Shown here in pieces: positions 13,324-21,922 of a DNA stretch of 36,148 nucleotides; position 1 is the first letter of the stretch; every line of letters starts with the position of its first letter. The position numbers were made by a program, and so were the translations under genes. The stretch covers positions 1 to 36,148 of the IMG/VR virus record IMGVR_UViG_3300042516_003644. The stretch is one strand, 5' to 3'. Below the pieces are notes generated by a model. The model was not told the origin of the DNA and searched no databases. It saw only the letters and a program-made list of their open reading frames with translations. The stretch comes from a virus.

Positions 13324-14339
13324 GGCATCCACGGTTGTTGCCGCACGCGGAGGTGCCCCCGGTATTCCCCCTCGGTTTCGTGATACGCCCGGTGGTGGAC
13401 GAGCGCGCCGTCCTTGTCGCGCTTCACATGATCCGCCGCCGTGTGCGGGATGCAGGCAATCCGCAGCCCTGCCGGGTGCCATCGGTGCCAGCATAGGAAC
13501 AGGTCTTGCGTTCCCCTGCCGTCGTAGCCCTCAAAGGTTGCCATCGCGAGCGCCTTGGCCGATAGAAGTGTGCAACCGAGGCCGCACCAATCGGACGGGA
13601 CAATGGCCCCCTTGCCAATTCCGGGATAAGCGTAGTCCATCCATCCCCTGCGCCGCCATCCGTGCTTGGCCGTGATTTCAAAGACGTTTCCGTCTGGTGG
13701 GCATTTCTTCACCCGCTCATGGAGCCGCCCCAACCGCTTACCCTCGCGCTCGCCAATCTCTTTGTCTTTGCAGTCCTTCAGTCTTTCGCGGCAGACCTCC
13801 AAAGCGCGGGCGAGGCGCGGCGGTAGTTTGCGCTCCTTCTCCGTGAAATCTTCGGCAATGGGATGCTGTGGCGTCCCGTTGCCGCCAAGGAAAAGGCCGT
13901 TCGGATAAGTGACCGCCGCCACCTCATAGTAAAGCGAGCCATCTGCCTGCGGCATAGTTAGCACCCACTCGGCCACCCGGAGGGCATCGGCAGGCACAAG
14001 GTTGTCGGCCTCCACGCTCCACAAAGCCGTGGCGCGAATCTTTCTGGCAGCGGCAAACGCGGCCCCCTGCAATGCGGCAATCCGCATTTGCGCCTCTACT
14101 TTGTAGTCCTTGCCCTTGGTTCCCCCGTCATCGAGCGGCAACTGGACGGCCTGGATTCGCCAGCCTTCGGGAAGTTCGTGGCGCGCTGCCTCGATCGCTT
14201 GCTTGGCCTCATCGCTCTGGTCAGTTGCCAGAATGAAATGCGCCTCGGCGTGATGCCCGGCTGCGGCGGCTATCCTGCGGAGGAACTGCGGCCAGCAGTA
14301 GAAATAGCTCCGCGTTGCGTATGTTGCGATTGCCAGCAC
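13317..14339 (-). CDS. Glycosyltransferase-like protein
   Basis: This 340-residue protein has a Rossmann-like start (LAIATYATRSYFYCW), then GKDYKVEAQMRIAALQGA, and an acidic motif ATALWSVEADNLVPADAL that fits the metal-binding DxD-type segment of GT-A glycosyltransferases. GLGCTLLSAKAL and the GYDGRGTQDLFLCWH segment follow, as in GT2-like enzymes. The start is a GTG at 14339, 15 bases after TTGACAC. It overlaps the RmlC-like gene and directly follows the Ser/Thr-rich tail protein gene, a plausible acceptor. Enzyme class is moderately sure; donor and acceptor are unknown. Confidence 0.65.
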   Translation of the reverse strand: MLAIATYATRSYFYCWPQFLRRIAAAAGHHAEAHFILATDQSDEAKQAIEAARHELPEGWRIQAVQLPLDDGGTKGKDYKVEAQMRIAALQGAAFAAARKIRATALWSVEADNLVPADALRVAEWVLTMPQADGSLYYEVAAVTYPNGLFLGGNGTPQHPIAEDFTEKERKLPPRLARALEVCRERLKDCKDKEIGEREGKRLGRLHERVKKCPPDGNVFEITAKHGWRRRGWMDYAYPGIGKGAIVPSDWCGLGCTLLSAKALAMATFEGYDGRGTQDLFLCWHRWHPAGLRIACIPHTAADHVKRDKDGALVHHRAYHETEGEYRGHLRVRQQPWMPC

Positions 14340-14357
14340 TCGCGGGCGGGGCGGGTG

Positions 14358-16124
14358 TCAAGCAGGAGGCAAGTTGGTGCTGTTACGCGGAACTGCCCAG
14401 ACGATCGGGTCGGCGTTTGTCCCTGCCACGGGAAAATCTATGTATGTGATCGGAAGCCAACGCCGAATTTGCGTGGACTGCCCCTCGGTGTAGGCCGTGG
14501 CGTTTCCCGCAAAAGAGCTTGTCTCGCCGTTGATTTGATCGCGGTATGCGCCCTGCCCTGGCGTATCGACAAAGGTTGCGCCAGCCCCGACAAGTTCGGC
14601 CCCAGCGTGCGGGATGCGGCCCGCCGTATTTGCGGTAGTCGTTAGCGATGATCCTGCCGTCTGAACGGCCTGGCTTGTGGTGGTGGTTGTCGTGCCGCCC
14701 TGTGTTGCGTTGGTCGAGATCGTCCAAGTAATTGAGTCGGAACTAAGCGTGAGGCGTGAATTGGTCAGCGGAAACAAGGTGCGCCCGCCCACGTTGCCCC
14801 CGGCGTAAGCGGTCGCGTATCCGCCCGACCCATCAAACAGGGTTGCGGATTGCGCTCCGTTTAGCGACATCCAGCCGCCCGTTGCAGTTCCGACAACAAC
14901 GCCAGTTGTCGAAAACGCATGGCGAGACAAATCTCCGCAAGTCGCCGTTTGTAGTTTGCCGCTATGATACACGACTTCGTTTGCGCCCGCCTGATAAGTT
15001 GCCCCCGCCGTTCTTGCCTCGACCAAATCGCCCGGAGGAATTGGCAAATACAATGATGTAGATGTTGCGATGGCTGTTGCTCCAACAGTTTGGCTTCGTG
15101 ATGCGCTGGTTTTTTGCGTTGATTGGAAAGTCTGAAGCCCGCTTTGCCGAAAAACCGTGGTCGGGTAAGTGGCCCAAGACACAACCGAGCGCGTTGTGTG
15201 CGATTCCTGCGGGGTAAATGCTCCAGCATACCCCACAGTCCATTGATGGCTCGCAAACACAGTTGTGGAGATTGGTTGGTTGGTGGTTGTCCAACCCGTT
15301 TGCGTGATGGCAATGGTGCTGTTGGGCAGAACTTCAAACGCCTGCCCGCTTGTGGCTGCTTGCGTTTTTTGCGTTGAAGCCTCGACTTGCACAATGGTCG
15401 ATGATTGTGATTGCGATGAGGTTGCCGTGGTTGTTTGGCCCCCGGCGACGGTGATTTTGCTGGCGGTCAAATAGGACGCATAAGCCGTCGTGCGCGTTCC
15501 GCTTTGCGCCACATTGCTGGCTGCGCTGAAACCTCCCCACGCGGCCAGCGGATTTGAGATAGCATAGAGAACCTCCCCCGCCTCGGCTTGGTAAACTGTG
15601 GCAAGGGGAAGCCGCCCCGCAGACGTTTGGCCGTTGGTCGTGGTTGCGTCGCGTGTGGCTTCCCTCGATGTGGCCTGCACTTGCGCGAACGTGGCAACCG
15701 TGCCATCCCCATGGTAAAAACTCACGGCACCATCCTCTGCCGAAGATGTTGTCCAAAACGGGACAAACGCCACTTCGTCGCCATCTGCCACAACCGTGAT
15801 CGTTGCGAAAGTATCATACCACGATTCGTAAGTTTCGGTGGTGCTTGTCTCGGCATAAAATGTTGCCGGGGTAATCGTCTCGTATGTGGCCGAGGTGCTG
15901 GTTTGGATGCTTTCGCGGGGATTGTTGCGCGTTGCGGTTATGGTTTGCCGTTGGGTGGTTCCCGCAGAATTGACTGACGAACTGTTCGTGGTCGCGGCGC
16001 TGGCCGAATAGGTATCATCGGCGGAAGTCGGGAAGAAGTTTGTGCCGTCAATGCTTAACGAATCAACTGAACTGGTTGATCCAGTGATCGGGTCGAACGT
16101 GTTGGCGATGTGCCACGAAATCAT
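14358..16124 (-). CDS. Large Ser/Thr-rich tail protein
   Basis: The 588-residue product is extremely rich in Thr, Ser, Ala and Gln over most of its length, with repeated strands such as TTTATSSQSQSSTIV, ASRSQTVGATAIATST and GGTTTTTTSQAVQTAG. It ends in a compact domain with WLPITYIDFPVAG. The start at 16124 overlaps the upstream stop (ATGA). Location after the tape measure and two tail genes suggests a tail-tip or fibre protein. The Ser/Thr density next to a glycosyltransferase makes it a candidate for glycosylation. Confidence 0.65.
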   Translation of the reverse strand: MISWHIANTFDPITGSTSSVDSLSIDGTNFFPTSADDTYSASAATTNSSSVNSAGTTQRQTITATRNNPRESIQTSTSATYETITPATFYAETSTTETYESWYDTFATITVVADGDEVAFVPFWTTSSAEDGAVSFYHGDGTVATFAQVQATSREATRDATTTNGQTSAGRLPLATVYQAEAGEVLYAISNPLAAWGGFSAASNVAQSGTRTTAYASYLTASKITVAGGQTTTATSSQSQSSTIVQVEASTQKTQAATSGQAFEVLPNSTIAITQTGWTTTNQPISTTVFASHQWTVGYAGAFTPQESHTTRSVVSWATYPTTVFRQSGLQTFQSTQKTSASRSQTVGATAIATSTSLYLPIPPGDLVEARTAGATYQAGANEVVYHSGKLQTATCGDLSRHAFSTTGVVVGTATGGWMSLNGAQSATLFDGSGGYATAYAGGNVGGRTLFPLTNSRLTLSSDSITWTISTNATQGGTTTTTTSQAVQTAGSSLTTTANTAGRIPHAGAELVGAGATFVDTPGQGAYRDQINGETSSFAGNATAYTEGQSTQIRRWLPITYIDFPVAGTNADPIVWAVPRNSTNLPPA

Positions 16125-16750
16125 TGCAGCCGATAGTAGATATCGTAAGGCGACTCTCCCGGTGCGGCGGCGGGATCGGCGGAAACGACAAGCCACTGTT
16201 CGGGCGACATTGTGATATGCCCCGCCCCGATGACACGATAAACCGACCCCTCGGCAAACAGCCCGAAAAGGTGTTCAACCTCGGCGGCAATCCCGAACTC
16301 CTGCGACTCTTGCACCGTAGGCTCTGTCGTGTCTATGGCGATGGTCACGCCTGTGATTGCCTCGCCGTCTGTGGTGATGACGGCCTTGGCGTAATGCAGG
16401 CCCGTGCCCGCGCACTCAAATTCCTCGTCCCAATTTGAAGGCAGGATGCCGTTGAGTGTTCCGGGCTGGACGCGCACAAGGTAAGGCGGGTTCTCGTCTT
16501 CGGGATCGGCGTCGGGATCGACGCGGGCGATTAAGTCCCACGGTTGGCGGGTTGTTGGGGTGCCGCCGCGTGGCAAAGACGCAGCAAGGCCGATATAGGT
16601 GCCGGTGCCGTCTTGTCTGACTGTGATGCCGCGCTCGCCCTTGGGTTTGTTGCGCTTAATCTCTTGCAGGATCGTGTTGAGACGATCGGCGCTCAGTTCG
16701 CGCAGAAGCGGCCTGTTGGGCAGGAATCGGATTTGCGCGAAGTCGGACAT
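16121..16750 (-). CDS. Tail-tip/baseplate protein of unknown family
   Basis: The 209-residue protein begins FLPNRPLLRELSADRLNTILQEIKRNKP, then has strands with RQPWDLIARVDPDADPEDENPPYLVRVQPGTLNGILPSNW. Similar starts occur in uncharacterised virion proteins near tail fibres, from recollection. It starts three bases after the upstream stop and overlaps the Ser/Thr-rich tail gene. Role is inferred from order only. Confidence 0.5.
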   Translation of the reverse strand: MSDFAQIRFLPNRPLLRELSADRLNTILQEIKRNKPKGERGITVRQDGTGTYIGLAASLPRGGTPTTRQPWDLIARVDPDADPEDENPPYLVRVQPGTLNGILPSNWDEEFECAGTGLHYAKAVITTDGEAITGVTIAIDTTEPTVQESQEFGIAAEVEHLFGLFAEGSVYRVIGAGHITMSPEQWLVVSADPAAAPGESPYDIYYRLQ

Positions 16751-16753
16751 GGC

Positions 16754-17398
16754 CTACCAGTTATAAAGGTCTTGCACGTCTTCCCACGCGCTGAAACTCA
16801 ACGTGTATTCGCGGGTCACTTCGTAGCGCGTTCCGATTGGATTGGCCGTGATGGCAGTGCAGATCCAGAACGTTTCGCTTGGGGCATTAAGCTCCGAGGG
16901 GTTTGCAACTTTCGCAATCGGCGCAAGGCTTGGCAGCACGGATTCAACTTCCGAAATGCGCCCGACTATTGCGGGAGAAAGAAAATACTCAACGCCCCTC
17001 ACTAAAAAGCCATAGAGCTTTTGTTTTTGTGGAGTTGTAGGAAGCGGAAGGGCTTCTTTTTTTTCCACAGCGTCTTGGACTTCTTGTATGGACGCGGGAT
17101 TCAGACCGCTAAAATACGGGTGGTTGTAGATCGGAACCTCTCGCGTCCCGCCCGTGAGTTCGATGCGTTTTCCATAGGCGTTGTAAGACGCGCCACCCTC
17201 GCCGCCTTGGGAGTATTCGGCTACGGCGCGGCGGATGCCGCCCGGCTCTTCGCTCGCGCTGACCGAGGACAGAGGAAAGCCCTGCTCGCTTGTCGGGATG
17301 TTGATGAGTTGCCCGCCTGTGGAAACGTAAACCTTGCGAAGAACTTTTCTGTCGCCGCTGTCGAGATACCCGCCGCCTGTTGTTTCGATTTGTGCCAT
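16754..17398 (-). CDS. Tail protein downstream of the tape measure
   Basis: The 214-residue protein has no recognised motif. It begins with beta-strand-like sequence (GGYLDSGDRKVLRKVYVSTG), has a PIYNHPYFSG segment in the middle and ends with strands TRYEVTREYTLSFSAWEDVQDLYNW. It follows the tape-measure gene by three bases, where distal-tail or tail-tip genes usually lie. Confidence in a virion role is fair; the exact part is unknown. Confidence 0.55.
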   Translation of the reverse strand: MAQIETTGGGYLDSGDRKVLRKVYVSTGGQLINIPTSEQGFPLSSVSASEEPGGIRRAVAEYSQGGEGGASYNAYGKRIELTGGTREVPIYNHPYFSGLNPASIQEVQDAVEKKEALPLPTTPQKQKLYGFLVRGVEYFLSPAIVGRISEVESVLPSLAPIAKVANPSELNAPSETFWICTAITANPIGTRYEVTREYTLSFSAWEDVQDLYNW

Positions 17399-17401
17399 GA
17401 C

Positions 17402-18667
17402 TTATCCGTTGTTGCGGAGAACGATGGGTTCTCCATTTTCGAGGTTCTTGTTTACCTTCTGAAGTTCTCTGACCACTTGCTGCATTGTCTTTGCCGGGTC
17501 TTCCTTGCGCCGTGTGTCGAAAAACTCGTTTGAGGCGAAGCCGATGCGTTGCAGTTGGGAAGCGCCGAAGGAGCCCGCCATTATCGCCTGTTGCTGCGCT
17601 GCCCTTGCTGCCTCTTGATTTTGCAACATCTGCTCGCGCTCAAACCGCTTTATGCCCTCAATGTTGCCTGGCCCAAGTTCTTTTCCAACAACGTCGCCAA
17701 GACGTGTTCCGGGTGAAAGCCGCTGGCCGCTTCTTTCCGCCTCCCGCCTCTGGCGCTCCTCAAACTTTTGTCTCGCGGTGAAGTCTTCTTGGGCGAATTT
17801 CTTTTCTTGCTGCAAATTCCGCTGGCGGTCGAAGGCTTGCAGGCCCGTTGCAATTTGTTCCGGGCTTGCGCCGAGTGCTCTGAGTTGCGACTCCAATCCT
17901 GCTCGTTGTCGTTGGGTTTCCTGCCCTTTTTCTACTTGGTCAAGTCGCCCCTCTTTTGCTCCTGCAATTTGCTGGGTCAGGTTTTTGTTTTGCTCTTTGA
18001 GGCTGGCAATAACTTGCTGGACTGTGATTTTTCCTGCGTCGGCAACAAGCTGATCGGCGTTGGCAAACAACTGCCCGCCCGTGAAGAAGTTTGCGACATT
18101 GTTTAGGAAGCCGCTTTTGAAATTCTCCGTTTCTTTTGCAATGTTGGCGATTTGCTCCTGCGCCTGCTTGGCCCCGCTGATGATTCCGTCGAAAGTGGTT
18201 GCGCTGCCGATCGCTTTGAATGACGAGTCGAGCGTGGCGTTTAGATCAATGAGCTTGGTGTATTCTTGGGCGACTTGCTCAATCTGCTGCTTTACGACCA
18301 GGCCGATTCCGACTCCCGTGGCACCGGCTCCGAAAAGCCTTCCAATCAGCCCGCCGGCCTGCGTCGGGATGTTTTCTATTTCGCTGGCGGTTGTTTTCGC
18401 TCCTTCGCGGACGCGGCGAAGTTCAGCCAGCATTTCCTCGGCGGCAGCTTTTGTTCCCTCATTGGAAGCGTTGGCCAAATCGGCAAGCTCTTTTGAAAAA
18501 TCTCCTGTCTGAGTTTTGCCCTGCGGGATAGGGCGAAACGTGGGAGCAGATGCCTGCGAAAAAGTTTGCTGCACCTGAGTTGCCGTTTTCTTGGCGTCGG
18601 CCAGCACAGACTGGAAGCCAGTCTGCGTTTGGTTGGCCGCTGTGATTTTTACTTTTACTTCAGCCAT
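17402..18667 (-). CDS. Tape measure protein
   Basis: The 421-residue protein is almost all helix with many Gln, Glu and Ala and long coiled-coil runs (QQIAGAKEGRLDQVEKGQE). One hydrophobic segment lies near residues 105-125 (GGLIGRLFGAGATGVGIGLVV). This is the profile of a tape measure, which sets tail length and enters the cell envelope. It is short for the class and, by the usual length relation, would predict a tail of roughly 60 nm. It overlaps the chaperone-like gene by 8 bases. Confidence 0.75.
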   Translation of the reverse strand: MAEVKVKITAANQTQTGFQSVLADAKKTATQVQQTFSQASAPTFRPIPQGKTQTGDFSKELADLANASNEGTKAAAEEMLAELRRVREGAKTTASEIENIPTQAGGLIGRLFGAGATGVGIGLVVKQQIEQVAQEYTKLIDLNATLDSSFKAIGSATTFDGIISGAKQAQEQIANIAKETENFKSGFLNNVANFFTGGQLFANADQLVADAGKITVQQVIASLKEQNKNLTQQIAGAKEGRLDQVEKGQETQRQRAGLESQLRALGASPEQIATGLQAFDRQRNLQQEKKFAQEDFTARQKFEERQRREAERSGQRLSPGTRLGDVVGKELGPGNIEGIKRFEREQMLQNQEAARAAQQQAIMAGSFGASQLQRIGFASNEFFDTRRKEDPAKTMQQVVRELQKVNKNLENGEPIVLRNNG

Positions 18668-19223
18668 GAGCTTGTTCCTCCTTGCGGGCCTTGCTGCGGG
18701 CGATGGCCTCGCGCTCCGAGTCGGTCACAATGTCCAGGTGCGCGCCGCTTTCGGTTTCGTAGGCCGCAGCCTCATACCATGCCGCTGCGCCCACGGGCGT
18801 GGCCCAGGCTTGTTTCTCGGTCATGCCGAGGCGCATGAGGCGGGCAACGGTTGTGATGGCGTTCGGGATGCGCGAGGGTTCGCCGCGTTCTTCGCCGGCC
18901 TTGGGCGACTTGTTCCACATTTGCGGGGGCGCGCAGTAGTCGGCAACGTAAGTCTGCCAGCGCGCCACCTCGGCGACGAAATCCATCTTGCGCCACTTCC
19001 ATAGGCGGCAGCGCCATCCGTCCATCTGTGGCAAGGCCAAGGGCGGGAGCGAGCAGATCCACACGGCCAAGCGCAAATCGGCCTCGCTGCCGAGCTTGCC
19101 GTGGTAGAAGGGCGAGGCAATAGCCTCCAGCGCGAAAGCGTGTCCTACGGAAAGTGGTTGCATCCGCAGGCCGCAGACTGTGTGCGGCGCGTTGAGAAAA
19201 GATTCGGCGGCGAGCGCGTCCAT
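18660..19223 (-). CDS. Tail assembly chaperone-like protein
   Basis: This 187-residue protein sits between the tail tube and tape measure, the place of the lambda G/T chaperone. It starts with a helical segment LSVGHAFALEAIASPF and later has IPNAITTVARLMRLGMTEKQAWATPVGAAAWYEAAAYE, typical of tail chaperones that recruit tape measure. No slippery site or second frame product is evident. A GGAGG site precedes the ATG at 19223. Confidence 0.55.
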   Translation of the reverse strand: MDALAAESFLNAPHTVCGLRMQPLSVGHAFALEAIASPFYHGKLGSEADLRLAVWICSLPPLALPQMDGWRCRLWKWRKMDFVAEVARWQTYVADYCAPPQMWNKSPKAGEERGEPSRIPNAITTVARLMRLGMTEKQAWATPVGAAAWYEAAAYETESGAHLDIVTDSEREAIARSKARKEEQAHG

Positions 19224-19238
19224 GACGCTGGCCTCCGA

Positions 19239-19787
19239 TTACGAGCCGCTAAAGGCTACGGTGGTTGCGGTTGTGCGGACGAAATCGGTGTTGCTGAACC
19301 GCTTTTCGGTGCGGATCGTGCCGCCCGCCGCGATGCTTCCAACCGTCAGGCTTCCGCCCGCGCCATAGAACACGCCGCGAATGTTGGTCTTCACCACATC
19401 GCCAGCAGTCTCGGCTTTTTCGGCGCTCAGAGTTTCAAAGGTGGTGCCGTCCAGTTCAAAGGTCGAATCCGTAAACTCGCCCAAAACGGTGGCAGAGGCT
19501 TCGGCGCGAGGGTTGTATGTGCGGGCGGCGGGTGGTGCAGTGCTTGCAGCCGAAGGCTCAATAATCGTCTCGTCTACGCTCCATGTGATTGTGGCGCTCA
19601 GAGCGTCAAGGTTGTCGATTTCTGGCGCACCAAAAGTGGTTGTGACCGTCTCGGTTGTGGTTTCGGTGCGGGTGTATTTGAGAATGTTATCCGCAACCGC
19701 TCCCGTGTTGTCCGCAACGGCGAGATATTCGTAGGACTTGCTGGTCGAGCGAGAAAAGCCAGCGCCAGAGCCGTAAGTGATAGCCAT
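19239..19787 (-). CDS. Major tail tube protein
   Basis: The 182-residue protein is beta-rich with acidic, Thr-rich strands (TRTETTTETVTTTFG, ATITWSVDETIIE) and ends with a strand pair near TTATTVAFSGS. Size and place before the chaperone and tape measure match the lambda V-type tail tube. Its start is in the recurring module TTGACAC-13 bases-ATG with GAGGGC as ribosome-binding site, consistent with high expression. Confidence 0.6.
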   Translation of the reverse strand: MAITYGSGAGFSRSTSKSYEYLAVADNTGAVADNILKYTRTETTTETVTTTFGAPEIDNLDALSATITWSVDETIIEPSAASTAPPAARTYNPRAEASATVLGEFTDSTFELDGTTFETLSAEKAETAGDVVKTNIRGVFYGAGGSLTVGSIAAGGTIRTEKRFSNTDFVRTTATTVAFSGS

Positions 19788-19803
19788 GCCCTCGCGGGGC
19801 GTG

Positions 19804-20682
19804 TCAATTCTGCTGACAGTAGAGCGTCACGGCCAACACGTCGGTAATGCGGTTGTCGGAGCTATCGACCGAGTGGCCCGTCTCCAGCATCCCGGCAACC
19901 GTGATGTTGGCCGAGGTGAAGTCTTGGGCGACAATATCGCGCAGGGTTTCCTGCACCAAAGTAACGGCCTCGTCGTGGGTGCTGGCGTATTCGCCGGGCG
20001 TGATAACGTGGATGGTCACTTGTGCCGACCAGCGGGCCAGCTGCGGGAACGGGCGCTCGGCGGAGAGGCAGGCGGCAACAACTCGGCGCGGTGGCGCGGT
20101 GGTTTCTGAGTAGTATGGATACACCGTGTAATCGTCCGTTACGGCGGGCGGGAGCTCGGTGCCAAGGTGGGCCGACACGATTTGCTCGATCTCGTGGCGA
20201 AGGCTGTAATTTTGCGGCGTGGCCGTGGGCCCGGTCGGGGATGTGGCGATGCGCTCCCCGGCAACAAGGCTGATGCGGATGCTGTCGCTCTGGTAGTTGG
20301 CTGATGTCTCGCTGGTTAGCTCCGTCAGGTGCCATCCGTAGAGCGTGAAATCCGTCTGTGCCGCGTTGATGGCGGCAAGGGCGGTGCTGGTATTGGTATC
20401 GTCTAAAAGGCGCGAGAGCGCGGCCACACGATCCTTGTGCGCAGCCTGCCAGCCTGCGCCGGCATTGGCGGCGGAGATGACTGAAAAATCCATCGTGGCG
20501 CGGGTAGCCTGTCGGACGCCGCCCTCCAGCAATTCCGCTGTGGCCGAGGCGACAATGACGCACGGCAGGGACAGCGCATCGGCGGGAACAGCATGGCGCA
20601 CGGGGATGCCCGACAGCGCGGTGCCTGTGCGGTTGGCGGTAAGGTAGGTGGCGAAGGCGCCTTCAAGTTCGCGGTGGATCAT
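19804..20682 (-). CDS. Tail terminator-like protein, apparently duplicated
   Basis: The 292-residue product looks like two copies of a roughly 145-residue tail-terminator-type domain. Each half starts with a helix at the N-terminus (HRELEGAFATYLT; LRHEIEQIVSAHLG), then strands with a proline turn (PCVIVASATAE; RRVVAACLSAE). Each then has a central strand (ATMDFSVISA; AQVTIHVITPG) and a helix with Asp/Arg (AHKDRVAALSRLLD; THDEAVTLVQETLRD), and ends with a long strand. Lambda U is one such domain. The ATGA overlap fixes the start at 20682. Confidence 0.5.
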   Translation of the reverse strand: MIHRELEGAFATYLTANRTGTALSGIPVRHAVPADALSLPCVIVASATAELLEGGVRQATRATMDFSVISAANAGAGWQAAHKDRVAALSRLLDDTNTSTALAAINAAQTDFTLYGWHLTELTSETSANYQSDSIRISLVAGERIATSPTGPTATPQNYSLRHEIEQIVSAHLGTELPPAVTDDYTVYPYYSETTAPPRRVVAACLSAERPFPQLARWSAQVTIHVITPGEYASTHDEAVTLVQETLRDIVAQDFTSANITVAGMLETGHSVDSSDNRITDVLAVTLYCQQN

Positions 20683-21563
20683 GCGGCGGCGGCGAGTTTG
20701 CTCATGCGGTTGTTCATTTCGCGCTCGATCTGTTTTTGGCGAAGGCGAACCACCCAATTCACCGCGCCCTGGTTAATGATGCTCGCGGCGTTCGGCGTGG
20801 TGTTGGCCAGTTCCACATACATATTGTTGGGGTTGGCTACGCTGGTGCGGCCCTTGCCGCTGGCGCGCTTGACGTTGCGGGCGGCGAAGGCTGGGAGATT
20901 GACCGAAAGACCAGCCTGCCTTGCTGCCGCGCCCCAGCCCGCTTTCATCGTGCCGACACGCTTAACCACCTCCTTGGTGTAGCTGTTCATCTGGCCCTTG
21001 CTCATGACAAGCTGCGACCACGTTGCTTGCCGCACTTGGCCACGGGAGTTCTTGCGCGATTTGTGCAGGGTTCGGCTCGGCGCATCATCCACATACTGCA
21101 AGCGCCCAAGGCGAGAGTCGCCCAATGAGGAGACTTGGCGCGTCTGCGTGTAGCTGCGGACGCGCTTGCCGTTCTTGGTGGTATAGGGCCGCACCTCTAC
21201 GGTGGTTGGCGTTTGGTTGTTGAGAAAATCCAAGGCGCGGGCGTGCGAATAGTCTGGGCCGGGCGTGGTGTATCGCTTGAAGGTCATGCGAGCGCCGGTT
21301 TCGCCACTGTCTTTGAGGATGGCTCGGATAGTTCCTGCCGTGACAAAGACGCGGTTGATGTCGCGGGTCGTGGCGCTGTCCCCCATTTCCTGCGTCTTGG
21401 GGGGCGTAATCGCCAAAAGCCCATTGTCACCATCGTCGCGCACCATGAGTCGAGCCTGCTTGAAAAGCTCCATGCCGACTTCCCGTGTGGTGGCCGTGGA
21501 AAACTTCGGCACCATCTTCCGCAGTTCGTCCAAGGAAATCTCGACTGAGATAGCCGCAGCCAT
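20679..21563 (-). CDS. Minor tail / tail completion protein (Z-like position)
   Basis: The 294-residue protein is basic and starts ISLDELRKMVPKFSTATTREVGMELFKQARLMV, a helical start like HK97 gp10- or lambda Z-type proteins. Position between the connector and the terminator matches lambda Z. The C-terminal half is Lys/Arg/Asn-rich. The ATG at 21563 follows a GGAG site and was chosen over longer frames that overlap the upstream gene. Confidence 0.5.
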   Translation of the reverse strand: MAAAISVEISLDELRKMVPKFSTATTREVGMELFKQARLMVRDDGDNGLLAITPPKTQEMGDSATTRDINRVFVTAGTIRAILKDSGETGARMTFKRYTTPGPDYSHARALDFLNNQTPTTVEVRPYTTKNGKRVRSYTQTRQVSSLGDSRLGRLQYVDDAPSRTLHKSRKNSRGQVRQATWSQLVMSKGQMNSYTKEVVKRVGTMKAGWGAAARQAGLSVNLPAFAARNVKRASGKGRTSVANPNNMYVELANTTPNAASIINQGAVNWVVRLRQKQIEREMNNRMSKLAAAA

Positions 21564-21567
21564 CGCC

Positions 21568-21906
21568 CTACTCCGCCAGCCCGCCGGCTGTAATCTCGAT
21601 GACCGCTGCGTCCTGCGCCACGCCGAGCACTTGAAGCTCGATGTCGCGGACGGTGATGCGACTCCAGATGGCGGGGATCTCCACGGTCTTAATTCCCATT
21701 GCGATACAGCGCTCAAACTCGCTGCGCGGAATCCCGACTCGCACGGAGCGAATCTGGCGCACCCCGCCCTCCGCGAGCTCGTCGCGCAAATCCATGTCGC
21801 CGACCACGGCCTTGAGTTGCGTGCCGCCGATGGTCACATATTCGCCGCCTACGTCCGTGATGGCGGCAACGCCGAGAATGTGCGCTGTGTCTAACTGGTT
21901 GGCCAT
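21568..21906 (-). CDS. Head-tail connector / head completion protein
   Basis: This 112-residue protein is beta-rich (TDVGGEYVTIGG, LKAVVGDMDLRDEL, VRQIRSVRVGIPRSEF, ITVRDIELQVLGV). Size and position after capsid and before the Z-like gene match lambda FII-type head-tail joining proteins. The start is in the recurring module, here TTGACTC-13 bases-ATG with TAGGGC. Confidence 0.55.
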   Translation of the reverse strand: MANQLDTAHILGVAAITDVGGEYVTIGGTQLKAVVGDMDLRDELAEGGVRQIRSVRVGIPRSEFERCIAMGIKTVEIPAIWSRITVRDIELQVLGVAQDAAVIEITAGGLAE

Positions 21907-21922
21907 GCCCTACGTCCGCGAG

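Noticed and set aside
14861-15394. Long minus and plus frames inside the Ser/Thr-rich tail gene
   Set aside because: Repetitive Thr/Gln codons keep other frames open; no start signals or protein-like composition.
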